Shown: positions 32,289-41,937 of the stretch, in pieces
Layout of the letters: each line of letters opens with the position of its first letter
Numbering within the stretch: the first letter of the stretch is position 1
Assembly (NCBI GenBank): GCA_964596775.1
Contig: CAZQVN010000001.1
Coordinates: forward strand, 124,001-188,000
Direction of reading: 5' to 3'
Length of the DNA stretch: 64,000 bases
From: CAZQVN01 sp964596775
Lineage (GTDB): Bacteria > Eisenbacteria > RBG-16-71-46 > JABDJR01 > JAWXBZ01
The notes under the pieces: generated by a model
Told to the model about the DNA's origin: nothing
Databases searched by the model: none
Seen by the model: only the letters and a program-made list of their open reading frames with translations
Program-made: the position numbers and the translations under genes

Positions 32289-34967
32289 ATGACCGCGCAT
32301 TGGCCACGTCTCCTCCCAGCCCTGCTGACCGCGACCCTCCTGGTTATCCCCCTGCCGCTGCTCGCCGCCGGATCCATCAGCGGGATCGTCCGCAATGCCC
32401 GGAACCAGCCGGAACCGTATGCCAGCGTCCTGATTCACGGATCCCCGATCGGCGCGATGACCGACTCCGAGGGCCGTTTCCGGATCGGCGCCGTTCCCGC
32501 CGGCACGTACACGCTGCGCGTCCTGAAAATGGGTTTCGAAACCGTCGAAAGAAAAAATATCGAGGTGAAGGACGGAGACAGGCTGGAATTCGAATTCGAG
32601 CTCCGCGAGACGGTCGTCGGCTGGACGCGCGAAATCGTCGTCGAGGGGCAGAGAAAATTCATCCGCAAGGACGACAGCACGGCGCGGCAGGCGGTGGGGC
32701 GCTCCGACCTGGAATCGCTTCCGGTGGACACGATCACCGAGGCGATCGCCCTGAAGGCCGGTGTCGTTTCCCAGGCCGGGCAGCTCCACTTTCGCGGCGG
32801 ACGGTCGAACGAGGTCCTCTATCACATCGACGGGATTCCGGTGCGCGACCCTCTCGTCGAGCGCCCGGTGGACATCTCGACGAGCGCCTTCGAGCAGACG
32901 GAGGCCCTGCTCGGCGGGTTCGACGCCGAATACGGCAACGCCCAGTCGGGAATCGTCAACATCACGACGCGCGAAGGGGGGGACATTTTTTCCGGCGAGC
33001 TGTCCTGGACGACCGACGACTTCGGCGCACCGGACAAGACGTACAACAACTACGACCGGATGGACCTGGGATTCGGCGGCCCGCTCCTCACCTCGAAGAT
33101 GAACTACTACGTTTCCCTGCAGGGAACGTTCAGCGACGGCTACCTGAACACCGGTGAAACGCGGCCGCAGAGCACCCTTCTGGACTTCATCCGCACCGGC
33201 CCGCGCCAGAACAACGAGTTCCGCTTCCAGGGCAAGGTGACGTACAAGCCGGACCCGAACATGAAGCTGTCGGTCGAGCGGCTCGGAACGAGCACCGATC
33301 GCGATCAGTATTCGCACATCTGGAGCCGGCGTGGATACGTGGCGACCCGGCTCGACACCCTGGACACGACCGGCGAGATCGTGACGCGGCACGGGCGATT
33401 CTCATTCGCCCGGGAGGACTCCACGTTCGTTCCGTTCGACGGCCCCGCGCACACGCCGGACATTCACGAGTCGTTTTCTCAGTGGAAGGCGGTGTGGAAC
33501 CACACGATGTCGCCGAAGTCGTTCTACTCCCTGCGCCTGTCACGACACGTGTTTGCTCGGGAGGACCGGGTCCAGGACAAGATGCCCTGGGAGTACGACG
33601 GCCTGTATCCGGGACCGTGGCGGAACGACCTGGACTTCGCGACCCACCGGTTCTTCGCGGCGAGCGGCGATGTGCCCCTGTACAGGGACCAGGAAAGCAT
33701 CATCTGGACGTTCAAGGGAGACTTGACCCAGCGTATCGGGCGGCACCGGCTGAAGTCGGGATGGGAGGGGATCTACAACAATCTCCGCAGCCTGACGATC
33801 ATCGAGCCCCTGGCCCTGAACCGGGAGGGGAAGTTCGGTTCCACGCGGAGCGACTACCACGTGTTCAACCGGGAGGGCTCCGCCTTCGTCCAGGATCAAT
33901 GGGAACACGAAGGCATGGTGATGAACTTCGGGGTGCGCCTCGACCTGTTTTCGGTGGGGGACCAGTTCGACGAATCCGAGGTGGTGAGCCGGACGCGGCG
34001 CCAGTGGTCGCCGCGGCTCGGCTTTGCCTATCCCGTGTCGGACCGCGACGTCTTTTCCTTTCACTACGGCCGGTTCAGCCAGATCCCGGAACGTTCCTCG
34101 ATCTTCGAGGACCGCGGATCCGGCGTGGCGGTGCGGGGCAACCCCAACCTCCAGACGCAGACGACGGTGTCCTACCAGTCGGGGCTTCAGCACCAGTTTG
34201 CCCAGAGCGTGTTCGGCCAGTTCTGGGTCTACTTCAAGGACATCTACGGCCTGCTCGGAACCGAGGAGGTTTCGAGCGGAGACAGCCCCGAACGGGTGGA
34301 GCAGTACGTGAACCGCGACTACGCCACCGCCCACGGCTTCGAACTGACGCTGAAGAAGAACTTCGGTCATGGGTTCGGCGGCGAGATCTCCTACGGCTGG
34401 TCGATCGCCACCGGAATCGCGTCCGATCCGGAGCAGATCCGCTCCGACGATGTCCTGTACTTCCCGATCTCCGAGCAGCCGCTCGACTGGGATCAGCGTC
34501 ACACGTTTTCCATGACGGCCATGCTGGCCGAGATGGACGCATGGCAGACCACGCTCGTCTGGACGTACGGATCGGGGTTCCCGTTCACCCCGGCGAAGCG
34601 CAATGTCCGCCAGGCGGATCCTCGACTGACCAACTCGGGCCGGCTTCCCTCCTCCTCTTCGCTCGACATCCAGTTCGACCGCTTCCTGTCGATCTGGAAT
34701 TACAACGTGAAGCTGTTCGTCCGCTCCAACAACCTGCTGGACGCCCGAACGGTCGACGGCCGGCTGTTCCCGGGACTCTTCCCGCTGCCACCCGGAATCC
34801 GGAGCACCGACTACGCCACCTACTACACGGAAACCGGCCGGGCCGGTGGCGCCTACATGGGCGACGACCAGGACGGGGACGGCCTCGAGGACTGGATTCC
34901 GCTGAACGATCCCCGCGTCTTCCGGGAAGGGAGGAACATCCGTGTCGGATTCGGCGTCCGGTTCTGA
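32289..34967 (+). CDS. TonB-dependent outer-membrane receptor with N-terminal regulatory domain
   Basis: The 892-residue product has a signal peptide (to about residue 27), a carboxypeptidase-regulatory beta-sandwich (about 29-105, with GSISGIVRNARNQ and TDSEGRFRIG), a TonB plug (about 130-235) and a long beta-barrel ending in VGFGVRF with a terminal Phe. This layout is typical of SusC-like receptors. The barrel ends with a DDQDGDGLEDW calcium-like loop. The substrate is unknown. The following gene starts 26 bases before its stop, so the two are translationally coupled, like receptor and surface-lipoprotein pairs. Confidence 0.9.
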   Translation: MTAHWPRLLPALLTATLLVIPLPLLAAGSISGIVRNARNQPEPYASVLIHGSPIGAMTDSEGRFRIGAVPAGTYTLRVLKMGFETVERKNIEVKDGDRLEFEFELRETVVGWTREIVVEGQRKFIRKDDSTARQAVGRSDLESLPVDTITEAIALKAGVVSQAGQLHFRGGRSNEVLYHIDGIPVRDPLVERPVDISTSAFEQTEALLGGFDAEYGNAQSGIVNITTREGGDIFSGELSWTTDDFGAPDKTYNNYDRMDLGFGGPLLTSKMNYYVSLQGTFSDGYLNTGETRPQSTLLDFIRTGPRQNNEFRFQGKVTYKPDPNMKLSVERLGTSTDRDQYSHIWSRRGYVATRLDTLDTTGEIVTRHGRFSFAREDSTFVPFDGPAHTPDIHESFSQWKAVWNHTMSPKSFYSLRLSRHVFAREDRVQDKMPWEYDGLYPGPWRNDLDFATHRFFAASGDVPLYRDQESIIWTFKGDLTQRIGRHRLKSGWEGIYNNLRSLTIIEPLALNREGKFGSTRSDYHVFNREGSAFVQDQWEHEGMVMNFGVRLDLFSVGDQFDESEVVSRTRRQWSPRLGFAYPVSDRDVFSFHYGRFSQIPERSSIFEDRGSGVAVRGNPNLQTQTTVSYQSGLQHQFAQSVFGQFWVYFKDIYGLLGTEEVSSGDSPERVEQYVNRDYATAHGFELTLKKNFGHGFGGEISYGWSIATGIASDPEQIRSDDVLYFPISEQPLDWDQRHTFSMTAMLAEMDAWQTTLVWTYGSGFPFTPAKRNVRQADPRLTNSGRLPSSSSLDIQFDRFLSIWNYNVKLFVRSNNLLDARTVDGRLFPGLFPLPPGIRSTDYATYYTETGRAGGAYMGDDQDGDGLEDWIPLNDPRVFREGRNIRVGFGVRF

Positions 34968-37377
34968 GGCACGAACATCCGGGGCGGCGTTCGCGGCGCC
35001 GCTCGCGTTCGCCGCCCTTCTCCTCGCCGCGCCCTGCGGGGCCCGCATGCCGCCCGGCGGCGGCGGGGATGACGGGCGCGCACCGGCGGCGATCTTCGCG
35101 AACCGGCCGCCGAACCAGTTTGCCCACAACGTGGGGCTGCTCACGCTGCAGGTCACGAACATGGGCATCATCGGAAACCCGTGGAGCGACGACCTCGTTG
35201 CCGCGTGGCGGGGCGCGGAATTTCTCTACCAGGCTTCGCTGATCGTTGCGGCGGTCACCCCCGACGGTGAACCACGCGCCAGCGTCTCGATCCGCGGCCG
35301 CTCGATCGAGTTCCGCCCCTACCAGCAGCTGGCGATCGACACGATCTACCCGTCCTACGAGGGAATCGCCGGGGGCAACCGGGCCGGTTTCTTCAGCGCC
35401 GACGACGACGGCGACGGACTGGAAGACGAAGACTTCCGGAACGGAAAGGACGACGACGGCGACGGAAAGGTCGACGAGGATTTTGCCGCGATCGGCCAGC
35501 AGATGCTGTCCTGCGAGTACCGGGACGACACTCCGGACGCCGTCACCCAGTCGCCGGGGCACCACCCGCTCGGCCTCAAGGTTCTCCAGCGCTCCTTCCA
35601 GTGGGGCGCGTCGGGCATCAACGAGTTCGTCGGCTTCGACTTCACGATCGTCAACGTCGGCGACCAGCGCCTGCGGAACATCTACCTCGGGTTCTACGTG
35701 GACGCCGACGTCGGACCGAAGTCCAGCGAGGACATGTATCTCGACGACCTTCCCGGCTTTGCCCGGATCGACACGGTCATCACCCGGACCACCCTGGACG
35801 GCTCCTGCGCCCGGCAGCCCCTGAAGATGGACATCGCCTACATGAGTGACGTGCCGGACGACGGCGAGGCCGCGCACGGCGGCGACACGCCCGGTTTCCT
35901 GGGCACGCTGTTTCTCGGTCACTCCACCGACCCGACCGGCGTGAAGGCCCCCGTCCGCGTCGGGCTTCGCACGGTCAAGTGGACGAACTCCAGCGCGCCC
36001 TACCCCCGGGGAGATCCCGACACCGACCTGGAAATGTACGACCTGCTGTCCAGCGGCTCCATCCCGCGGCGCGCTCCGGTGGAGCCCGACGACTACCGGT
36101 TCACGCTGTCCGCCGGCCCGTTCGAGCAACTCGGTCCCGGCGACCGGCTGACGTTCCAGACCGCCGTTCTCGTCGGGGACGGCTACGACGGGATGCTGGA
36201 GAACGCGATCAACGCCCAGCGCGTCTACGACGGCACGTACATCGACGCGGACCACGATGAAATGACCGGGGTCGACGGCAACGAGCGGTGCCTGGCGGTC
36301 CTCGATCCGCCCGGCCAGATTCTCTGGGACGACCCGTGCGACACGCTGACGACCACGCGGAGCTGGCGGCGCAGCGACTGCCTCTGGGTGGATGACGACT
36401 GCGATCCCTGCACCGGCGTCGAGGGGAAGGAGTTCCTGCTGCACTGGGTCGGTACGACCGGGCCGCCTCCCCCGGTCATGAACACGGACCCGGATCTTCA
36501 GAGTGAGCGGTTGCGGAACCCCGCGACCCAGGTTCATCTCCAGTCCCCCGGGCGGGATCGTCACGTGGTTCTCCAGTGGGACAACCTGTCCGAGCTGCGA
36601 CCGGATCCGATCACCGGACGGAACCTGTTCGAGGGATACCGGATCTGGCGCGTCGACAACTGGCGGCGGCCGGAAGGGTCGCTGGGACCGGCGCCCGAGG
36701 AGTGGATGCTCGTGGACGAATACCGCCTGAATCCGCGCGACCGGCAGGGTGCCATTTCGCCCCGGCACCTGCGCCGGGTCGAACGGCGCGACCGCAACGA
36801 AATCGTGGAGATGACCCGCGGCGGCCCCCTGTATCCGGTCGGCCGCTACGAGTGGGCGGACTCCAGCGGCGTGATCAACGGAACGGTGCACTTCTACGCG
36901 GTCACCGCATTCGGCATCGACCGCTCGACGAACCCGGAAACCGGGGAGATCGTGGAACTGGAGATCGGATCGCTTCCGACCGCCGTGCAGCGCCAGCTCG
37001 TGGTGTCCTCGTGGGACGCCGGAACCTCCTGCGACGACGTCCGGGTCGTGCCGAACCCCTACCGCGGAGGCGCCGACTGGGATCTCAACCCGAGCGGCTG
37101 CGACGCGACGGGAACGCGCATCGCCTTCACCCGCCTCCCGGAGGGGTGGACGCAGATCGAGATCTACAGCCTTGCCGGAGATCTCGTCTTCGCGGGAGAC
37201 CTGGCCGATTCGCGCGTGCTCGGCGGCTGCGAAGTGGCGCACGGCCTGCGGCGGGAGGGCACATTCTACTGGGATCTCATCACGCGCAGCGGGCAGGACC
37301 TGGTGGCGGGGATCTACCTCTACGCGATCCGGGCGCCCGGAGGGCCGTGCCGAGGGCGCTTCGTGATCATCCGCTGA
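34942..37377 (+). CDS. Exported partner of the TonB receptor, calcium-repeat protein of unknown fold
   Basis: The 811-residue product has a signal peptide (hydrophobic core about 16-30, cleavage near CGA; the cysteine is not in a proper lipobox). Two aspartate-rich loops at 154-181 (DDDGDGLEDED and DDDGDGKVDED) resemble thrombospondin type 3 or dockerin-type calcium sites. A fibronectin-like region follows, and the C-terminus (VVPNPYRGG ... GIYLYAIRA ... GRFVIIR) resembles the FlgD-like modules seen elsewhere in the window. The GTG start is preceded by GGGAGG and lies inside the receptor gene. It is likely to be a surface or periplasmic partner of the receptor. It is not recognisably SusD. 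Confidence 0.72.
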   Translation: MSDSASGSEARTSGAAFAAPLAFAALLLAAPCGARMPPGGGGDDGRAPAAIFANRPPNQFAHNVGLLTLQVTNMGIIGNPWSDDLVAAWRGAEFLYQASLIVAAVTPDGEPRASVSIRGRSIEFRPYQQLAIDTIYPSYEGIAGGNRAGFFSADDDGDGLEDEDFRNGKDDDGDGKVDEDFAAIGQQMLSCEYRDDTPDAVTQSPGHHPLGLKVLQRSFQWGASGINEFVGFDFTIVNVGDQRLRNIYLGFYVDADVGPKSSEDMYLDDLPGFARIDTVITRTTLDGSCARQPLKMDIAYMSDVPDDGEAAHGGDTPGFLGTLFLGHSTDPTGVKAPVRVGLRTVKWTNSSAPYPRGDPDTDLEMYDLLSSGSIPRRAPVEPDDYRFTLSAGPFEQLGPGDRLTFQTAVLVGDGYDGMLENAINAQRVYDGTYIDADHDEMTGVDGNERCLAVLDPPGQILWDDPCDTLTTTRSWRRSDCLWVDDDCDPCTGVEGKEFLLHWVGTTGPPPPVMNTDPDLQSERLRNPATQVHLQSPGRDRHVVLQWDNLSELRPDPITGRNLFEGYRIWRVDNWRRPEGSLGPAPEEWMLVDEYRLNPRDRQGAISPRHLRRVERRDRNEIVEMTRGGPLYPVGRYEWADSSGVINGTVHFYAVTAFGIDRSTNPETGEIVELEIGSLPTAVQRQLVVSSWDAGTSCDDVRVVPNPYRGGADWDLNPSGCDATGTRIAFTRLPEGWTQIEIYSLAGDLVFAGDLADSRVLGGCEVAHGLRREGTFYWDLITRSGQDLVAGIYLYAIRAPGGPCRGRFVIIR

Positions 37378-37435
37378 CCGGGTCGCCCGCGCGCGGGGCG
37401 CCCCCCGCTCCGCCGCGGGCTTCGGGGTCGACGGA

Positions 37436-37451
37436 GCCGGTCTTCACCGGC
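37436..37451. terminator. Weak hairpin between convergent genes
   Basis: GCCGGT-CTTC-ACCGGC lies 58 bases after the stop of the calcium-repeat gene and 16 bases past the stop of the opposing DinB gene. There is no T-run, so it is a candidate only. The rest of the 90-base gap is GC-rich without other features. Confidence 0.3.
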
Positions 37452-37467
37452 GTCCCGGGCCGGCGCA

Positions 37468-38016
37468 TCAGAACGGCTTCCCCGCCTTCCTGGCCATCTC
37501 CGCGTTGAACGCGCCGGACTGCCCCCGCGCCACCGACAGCGTGGTCCAGTCTTCCGGATGAAAGTGCCGGGCCAGGAACACGATCTGTCCGGCGTGATAG
37601 GCGTAGTGCGTGAGCTGGCGGTTGATCGCCTTCACGATCGTGTGCGGTTCGCCGCGGATCGTGATCGTCCCGCCGAGGTCACCGGGGGCGATCGGCGCGA
37701 GCGCGGCGTGGACGAGTTCCCAGCCGGTGTTCCACCGCTGCATCAGTGATGCCCGCGTATCGGCGGCCGCATCGATCACGAATTCCGTGTCGCGGTTGCG
37801 GTCCGGCTTCTCGCCGTCCGTGGTGAGAAAGTCGGTCCAGCGGGAGCGCATGTTGCCGGACATGTGCTTGACGAGGATCGCGATGCTGTTCGCCTCCGGC
37901 GAGAGAACGCGGAAGAACTCCTCGTCGGACACCTGGGCCATGGCCTTTTCGGCAAGCCGGCGGGTCTTCGTGAACTCGGAAAGCGCGTCTTCGAGATACA
38001 GGGCCGCAATGTTCAT
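37468..38016 (-). CDS. DinB-like/DUF1572 four-helix protein
   Basis: The 182-residue product is a four-helix bundle of the DinB/YfiT-like group. Metal-binding histidines are visible in VKHMSGN and in THYAYHAGQIV, the spacing expected for the family's three-His site. Some members use bacillithiol or mycothiol, but this is unknown here. The ATG at 38016 follows AGGAGGTG with 9-base spacing; a GTG four codons upstream overlaps that site and is less likely. It lies 46 bases after the nickel/cobalt transporter gene, same direction. Confidence 0.8.
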   Translation of the reverse strand: MNIAALYLEDALSEFTKTRRLAEKAMAQVSDEEFFRVLSPEANSIAILVKHMSGNMRSRWTDFLTTDGEKPDRNRDTEFVIDAAADTRASLMQRWNTGWELVHAALAPIAPGDLGGTITIRGEPHTIVKAINRQLTHYAYHAGQIVFLARHFHPEDWTTLSVARGQSGAFNAEMARKAGKPF

Positions 38017-38062
38017 GGTGACTGACACCTCCTCATGTGCGCGGCGGGTCGCACGGCACGCT

Positions 38063-38854
38063 TCACCGCAGCGCGATCTCCGCGGCCACGATCAGCGAGG
38101 CCACGGCGGCGACTGCCTGGGCCATGTCGAACAACCGGTCGGACCGCCGGGCGGCCCGCTGTATCGGAACGCTCAGGAGCGCACTCATCAGGAGCATCCC
38201 GGCGGTTGAGCCGAGGCCGAACAGCATCACGTAGAGAAGGCCCGTGGCCCGGTCCGCGATCGCCGCCGCCACGAGCAGCATCAGGGCGCCGCTTCCGGCC
38301 ATGCCGTGAACGAGACCGACCAGGAACGGCCGGATGCCCAGTATCGTGACGGCGCTTCCCGAAGACGTCGATTCGGCATGGGGATACCGGCGGGAGTCGC
38401 CACGATCGGGGACGGCGGCGGAAACCGGAAAACCGTGATCCGCGTGCGCCGGAACGGCCGCGTGGGCGTGCGCCGCCTCGTGACCGTGCGCGTGAAAGTG
38501 GGGATGGGTGTGGATCACCGGCCCGTGGTGATGAGGGTGATTGTGCAGGCGATCGCCGCGGAACAGGCGCCACAGGAGGTTTCCGCCGAGGATCGCGAGC
38601 ATCACCGCCACACCCCGCTCCGTCCAGACTTCGAAGGCCTCGGGAAGATGAATTCCGGAGAGGATCACGAAGAGCGCCACACCGAGCAGGGAAGCGGTGT
38701 GACCGAGCCCCCACAGGGCCCCGACCCGGGCCGCCGAACGGAACCGGTGGTTCCGGGCCACGATCGTGGCCACGGCGGCCAGGTGATCCGCGTCCAGGGC
38801 GTGACGGAGCCCGAGGGCGAAACCGAGAGTGAGAAGGCTGGCTGCGGAGTCCAT
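38063..38854 (-). CDS. Nickel/cobalt transporter-like membrane protein
   Basis: The 263-residue product has about six membrane helices and the NiCoT/UreH-type signature LRHALDADHLAAV (H18, D21, D23, H24). A second metal motif (GLVHGMAGSGAL) lies in the C-terminal half. A central cytoplasmic or periplasmic loop (about 100-140) is strongly histidine-rich, as in RcnA and some UreH proteins, and probably binds metal. Whether it imports or exports Ni/Co is not determinable. The ATG at 38854 gives the family N-terminus. No urease or hydrogenase gene is nearby. Confidence 0.82.
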   Translation of the reverse strand: MDSAASLLTLGFALGLRHALDADHLAAVATIVARNHRFRSAARVGALWGLGHTASLLGVALFVILSGIHLPEAFEVWTERGVAVMLAILGGNLLWRLFRGDRLHNHPHHHGPVIHTHPHFHAHGHEAAHAHAAVPAHADHGFPVSAAVPDRGDSRRYPHAESTSSGSAVTILGIRPFLVGLVHGMAGSGALMLLVAAAIADRATGLLYVMLFGLGSTAGMLLMSALLSVPIQRAARRSDRLFDMAQAVAAVASLIVAAEIALR

Positions 38855-38882
38855 GGACGGAGGATTGTAGCGGATTCGCGGG

Positions 38883-39605
38883 TTATCCGGACGCCGCATC
38901 CCCGATTTTTCGGGCCAGCCCGCGCAGGAGCCGGACCTCCCGGTCCGTGAGCGCCGCCCGGCCGAACAACCGGCGAAGCGACGCCATCGTGTCCGCGCCG
39001 CGATCCCCCTCGAGGAATCCGATCCCGGCCAGCGACTCCTCGAGTGACGCGTAAAGCGCCTCGACCTCGGCGATCGTGGCCGGGGGTTCGCCGGCCGACA
39101 CAGCCCGGTCCACCCCCGTGGACCAGCCGTACGCCGTCACGGCCACCGCCTGCGCCAGGTTCAGCGACGGCGCGTCGGGGGAGGTGGGGATGTGCAGCAG
39201 CCGCCCGCAGAGAAGCGCCTCCTCCGCGCGCAGGCCGTCCGTTTCGCGACCGAAGACCAGCGCCGCCCGCGACCCCTCGGGCAGTGCCGCCAGCGTTCCG
39301 GCCAGCGCGTCCGGGGTCAGGTCGGCCGGGCGATGCTTCCCGGTGCGGCGGGTCACCGCCACCGCGAGATGGAACGGCGCCAGCGCCGAAGCCAGGTCGG
39401 GAGCGCGGCCGGCGGCGTTGAGGATCGCCCGCCCCTCCAGCCGCGCGGTCACGAAGTCGCGCGGTTCCGGCAGCGGCGTTTCCCCGGCGAGGATCAGCTC
39501 CGACAGGCCGAAGTTGGCCATGGCCCGGGCCACCGCCCCGGCGTTTCCGGCCTCGGCCGGCTCCACCAGGACGACGGCCGGCCGGATCAGCCCGCCTTCA
39601 CCCAC
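38883..39605 (-). CDS. trmJ: TrmJ-like tRNA 2'-O-methyltransferase (SpoU family)
   Basis: TrmJ methylates the ribose at position 32 of tRNAs with SAM. The 240-residue product has the SPOUT motifs VLVEPAEAGNAGAVARAMANFGL, VFGRETDGL and SLNLAQAVAV, and a C-terminal helical extension (LFGRAALTDREVRLLRGL) as in TrmJ. The start is taken as GTG at 39605, inside the end of the permease gene, giving normal length. There is no ATG in that region and the ribosome-binding site is weak. It continues the natA-natB direction. Confidence 0.85.
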   Translation of the reverse strand: MGEGGLIRPAVVLVEPAEAGNAGAVARAMANFGLSELILAGETPLPEPRDFVTARLEGRAILNAAGRAPDLASALAPFHLAVAVTRRTGKHRPADLTPDALAGTLAALPEGSRAALVFGRETDGLRAEEALLCGRLLHIPTSPDAPSLNLAQAVAVTAYGWSTGVDRAVSAGEPPATIAEVEALYASLEESLAGIGFLEGDRGADTMASLRRLFGRAALTDREVRLLRGLARKIGDAASG

Positions 39606-40870
39606 TTGACGATCTCGGGCAGGCTCGGCTTCTTGCCGTACATGAGGATGCCGATGCGGAAGATGCGCGACACGACCCAGATCACCGCGAGAATCGTCAC
39701 GAACGTGAGGACCACCGACAGGAGGATCTCCCACGCCGGCGGCGTGAGCACGGAGATGCGCATCAGCATGACCATCGGCGTGAAGAACGGGATCAGCGAC
39801 ACGACCCGGGCCAGCATCGAGTCGGGGTTGTTGATGAAGAAGAACGTGGCGTAGATCGGAATGATCAGCATCCACATGATCGGCTGCTGGAGGCTCTGGG
39901 CTTCCTGCTCCGTGTTGACCATCGAGCCCACCGCCACGAACATCGACATGAACAGGAACACGCCGAGCAGGTAGTAGAGGAGGAAGAATCCCATCATCCC
40001 CGGCGTGAACGACGCCATGACCTGGCCGGCGAGGCCGGTCGTGTCCGAGGCGATGCCGAACAGGGACATCACGGTTCCGACGATCGCATAGGCGCCGACC
40101 TGCGTCAGCCCGACGAGACAGAAACCGACGACCTTGCCCATGAGGAGCTCGAACGGCGTCACCGAGGAGAGCAGGACTTCGATGATGCGCGACGACTTTT
40201 CCTCGAGGATGCCGCGCAGGGCGGTGACGCCGTAGGCGAGAATCGTCATCAGGAGAATCAGCGAAAACATGACCGCGGCGATGTAGGCGCCGCCGAAGTT
40301 GCGCTTGGACGCCTCCCCTTCGTCCGACACCTTGAACGTCTCGATCCGCACGTTCTTCGTGATCTCCTCCAGCCGCTCCCGGGTCATTGCGATGCTCTCG
40401 CGCTGGAGCCGGTAGCCGATGACGGAGCGGTCCACGGCGTCGTCGATCTTCTCGATGGCCGTGGCGCCGCCGACGTTTCTCGTGTGAAAACGGAACGCCT
40501 CCTTCGCGTCGACGTCCGCGTCGATCGTCAGGAAGCCGTAGAGCGACTTGTCGGCCACCCGCCGGTTGAGCTCGGCGACCTGCGCGGCCGTGTCGGCCAT
40601 CGGAGACACGATCTCGACGACGAACTCCGGCTTGCCGCTCTTGAACTTCTGGTTTTCCAGGTCGGAGGCCACCGGTCCGGCCAGGCTTCCGGAGCGGTCG
40701 ACGATCGCGATCGTCTTCAGCTCCTCCGGCGAGAGCTTGACCGAGAGGATCTGGATGGCGAACAGCGCGGCAAAGAACAGCGGCCCGAGGAGGAGACCGA
40801 TCCAGAACGAGCGCTTGGCCACGAACTGGCGGTACTCCCGGCCGACGATAAGCCAGATTTTCGAGTTCAT
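39587..40870 (-). CDS. natB: ABC-2 exporter permease (NatB-like)
   Basis: The 427-residue product has one N-terminal helix (FWIGLLLGPLFFAALFAIQIL), a large extracytoplasmic domain (about 45-185) and five or six further helices from about 200, the topology of NatB/ABC-2 permeases. ALRGILEEKSSRIIEVLLSSV is the conserved cytoplasmic coupling segment. Bacillus NatAB extrudes sodium ions; the substrate here is not known. Its ATG overlaps the ATPase gene stop as ATGA. Confidence 0.85.
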   Translation of the reverse strand: MNSKIWLIVGREYRQFVAKRSFWIGLLLGPLFFAALFAIQILSVKLSPEELKTIAIVDRSGSLAGPVASDLENQKFKSGKPEFVVEIVSPMADTAAQVAELNRRVADKSLYGFLTIDADVDAKEAFRFHTRNVGGATAIEKIDDAVDRSVIGYRLQRESIAMTRERLEEITKNVRIETFKVSDEGEASKRNFGGAYIAAVMFSLILLMTILAYGVTALRGILEEKSSRIIEVLLSSVTPFELLMGKVVGFCLVGLTQVGAYAIVGTVMSLFGIASDTTGLAGQVMASFTPGMMGFFLLYYLLGVFLFMSMFVAVGSMVNTEQEAQSLQQPIMWMLIIPIYATFFFINNPDSMLARVVSLIPFFTPMVMLMRISVLTPPAWEILLSVVLTFVTILAVIWVVSRIFRIGILMYGKKPSLPEIVKWVKAG

Positions 40871-41832
40871 GAGGCGCTCCCCGCCGCGACCGGCTGCAGG
40901 CCGTCGGCGGCCGCGGTGGCGCCGGTGCCGAGGCTCCCCGGCCCGGCCAGCGTCAGGAAAATGTTGTGCAGCGTCGGCTCCACGATCTCGAACCGGCGGA
41001 CCGTGAGCCGGTCGACCGCCGCCTTGAGGACCGACTGCGGATCGGTTCCGTCGGCGAGGGCCACCTCGACGTAGGCGCCGTAGTCATCCACCGTCCTGAC
41101 GCCGGGGAGCGTCTTGATGAAAGTACCGTCTCCTTCGAATTCGAGGAGGACGTTGTTGCGGCCGTGCTTGCGCTTCACCTCGGCGAGCGGCCCTTCCAGC
41201 ACCACGCGCCCCTTGCTGATCAGGCAGATCGACCGGCAGAGTTTTTCCGCGCTCTCCATCATGTGCGTGGAAAAGATGATCGTCGTTCCGGACCGGTTGA
41301 CCTCGAGAAACAGGTCCTTCAGCTGGTTCGCGTTGACCGGATCGAGGCCGGAGAACGGTTCGTCGAGGATCAGCAGTTCCGGGCGGCTGAGCAGCGTGCT
41401 GACGAACTGAACCTTCTGGGCCATCCCCTTGGACAGCTCCTCGATCTTGCGGCCGGTCCAGCTGGTCAGGCCGAGCTTTTCCAGCCATTCCATCGACCGC
41501 TTTCGCGCCTCGTCGGGAGCCACCCCCTTCAGGGCGCCGAGGTAGATCAGGACGTCGAGGACCTTCATCTTCTTGTAGAGGCCGCGCTCTTCCGGAAGGT
41601 AGCCGACACGGTCCAGCGTGGCCGAACCCGGAGGGGACCCGAGGATGGACACCGACCCGGAGTCCGGGCGGATGATGTCCATCATCATGCGGATCGTCGT
41701 CGTCTTGCCGGCCCCGTTCGGGCCGAGCATGCCGTAGACGGTGCCTTTCTCGATTTCGAAGCTGATGTCCTCGACCGCGGTGTGCCTGTCGTACACCTTG
41801 CGGACGTGGCGGACGGATACGGCGTGGGTCAC
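40867..41832 (-). CDS. natA: ABC exporter ATPase (NatA-like)
   Basis: The 321-residue product has Walker A GPNGAGKTT, the Q-loop GYLPEERGLYKKM, signature LSKGMAQK, Walker B LLILDEPFSGLDPVN and a C-terminal DUF4162-type domain (about 225-305), a form common in NatA-like exporters. The GTG start follows AGGGGGG closely. It pairs with the following permease. A candidate -10 (TATACT, 41877-41882 on the minus strand) lies about 45 bases upstream. Confidence 0.88.
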   Translation of the reverse strand: MTHAVSVRHVRKVYDRHTAVEDISFEIEKGTVYGMLGPNGAGKTTTIRMMMDIIRPDSGSVSILGSPPGSATLDRVGYLPEERGLYKKMKVLDVLIYLGALKGVAPDEARKRSMEWLEKLGLTSWTGRKIEELSKGMAQKVQFVSTLLSRPELLILDEPFSGLDPVNANQLKDLFLEVNRSGTTIIFSTHMMESAEKLCRSICLISKGRVVLEGPLAEVKRKHGRNNVLLEFEGDGTFIKTLPGVRTVDDYGAYVEVALADGTDPQSVLKAAVDRLTVRRFEIVEPTLHNIFLTLAGPGSLGTGATAAADGLQPVAAGSAS

Positions 41833-41937
41833 GCGCCCCCCTTGCGATGGATTTCTGACGGATTGGAACGGGCCGGAGTATACCGCAGGAGCGGAGTACG
41901 CGGGACCGGCGGGGATGTTGCGCGGGACCGGCGCCGG

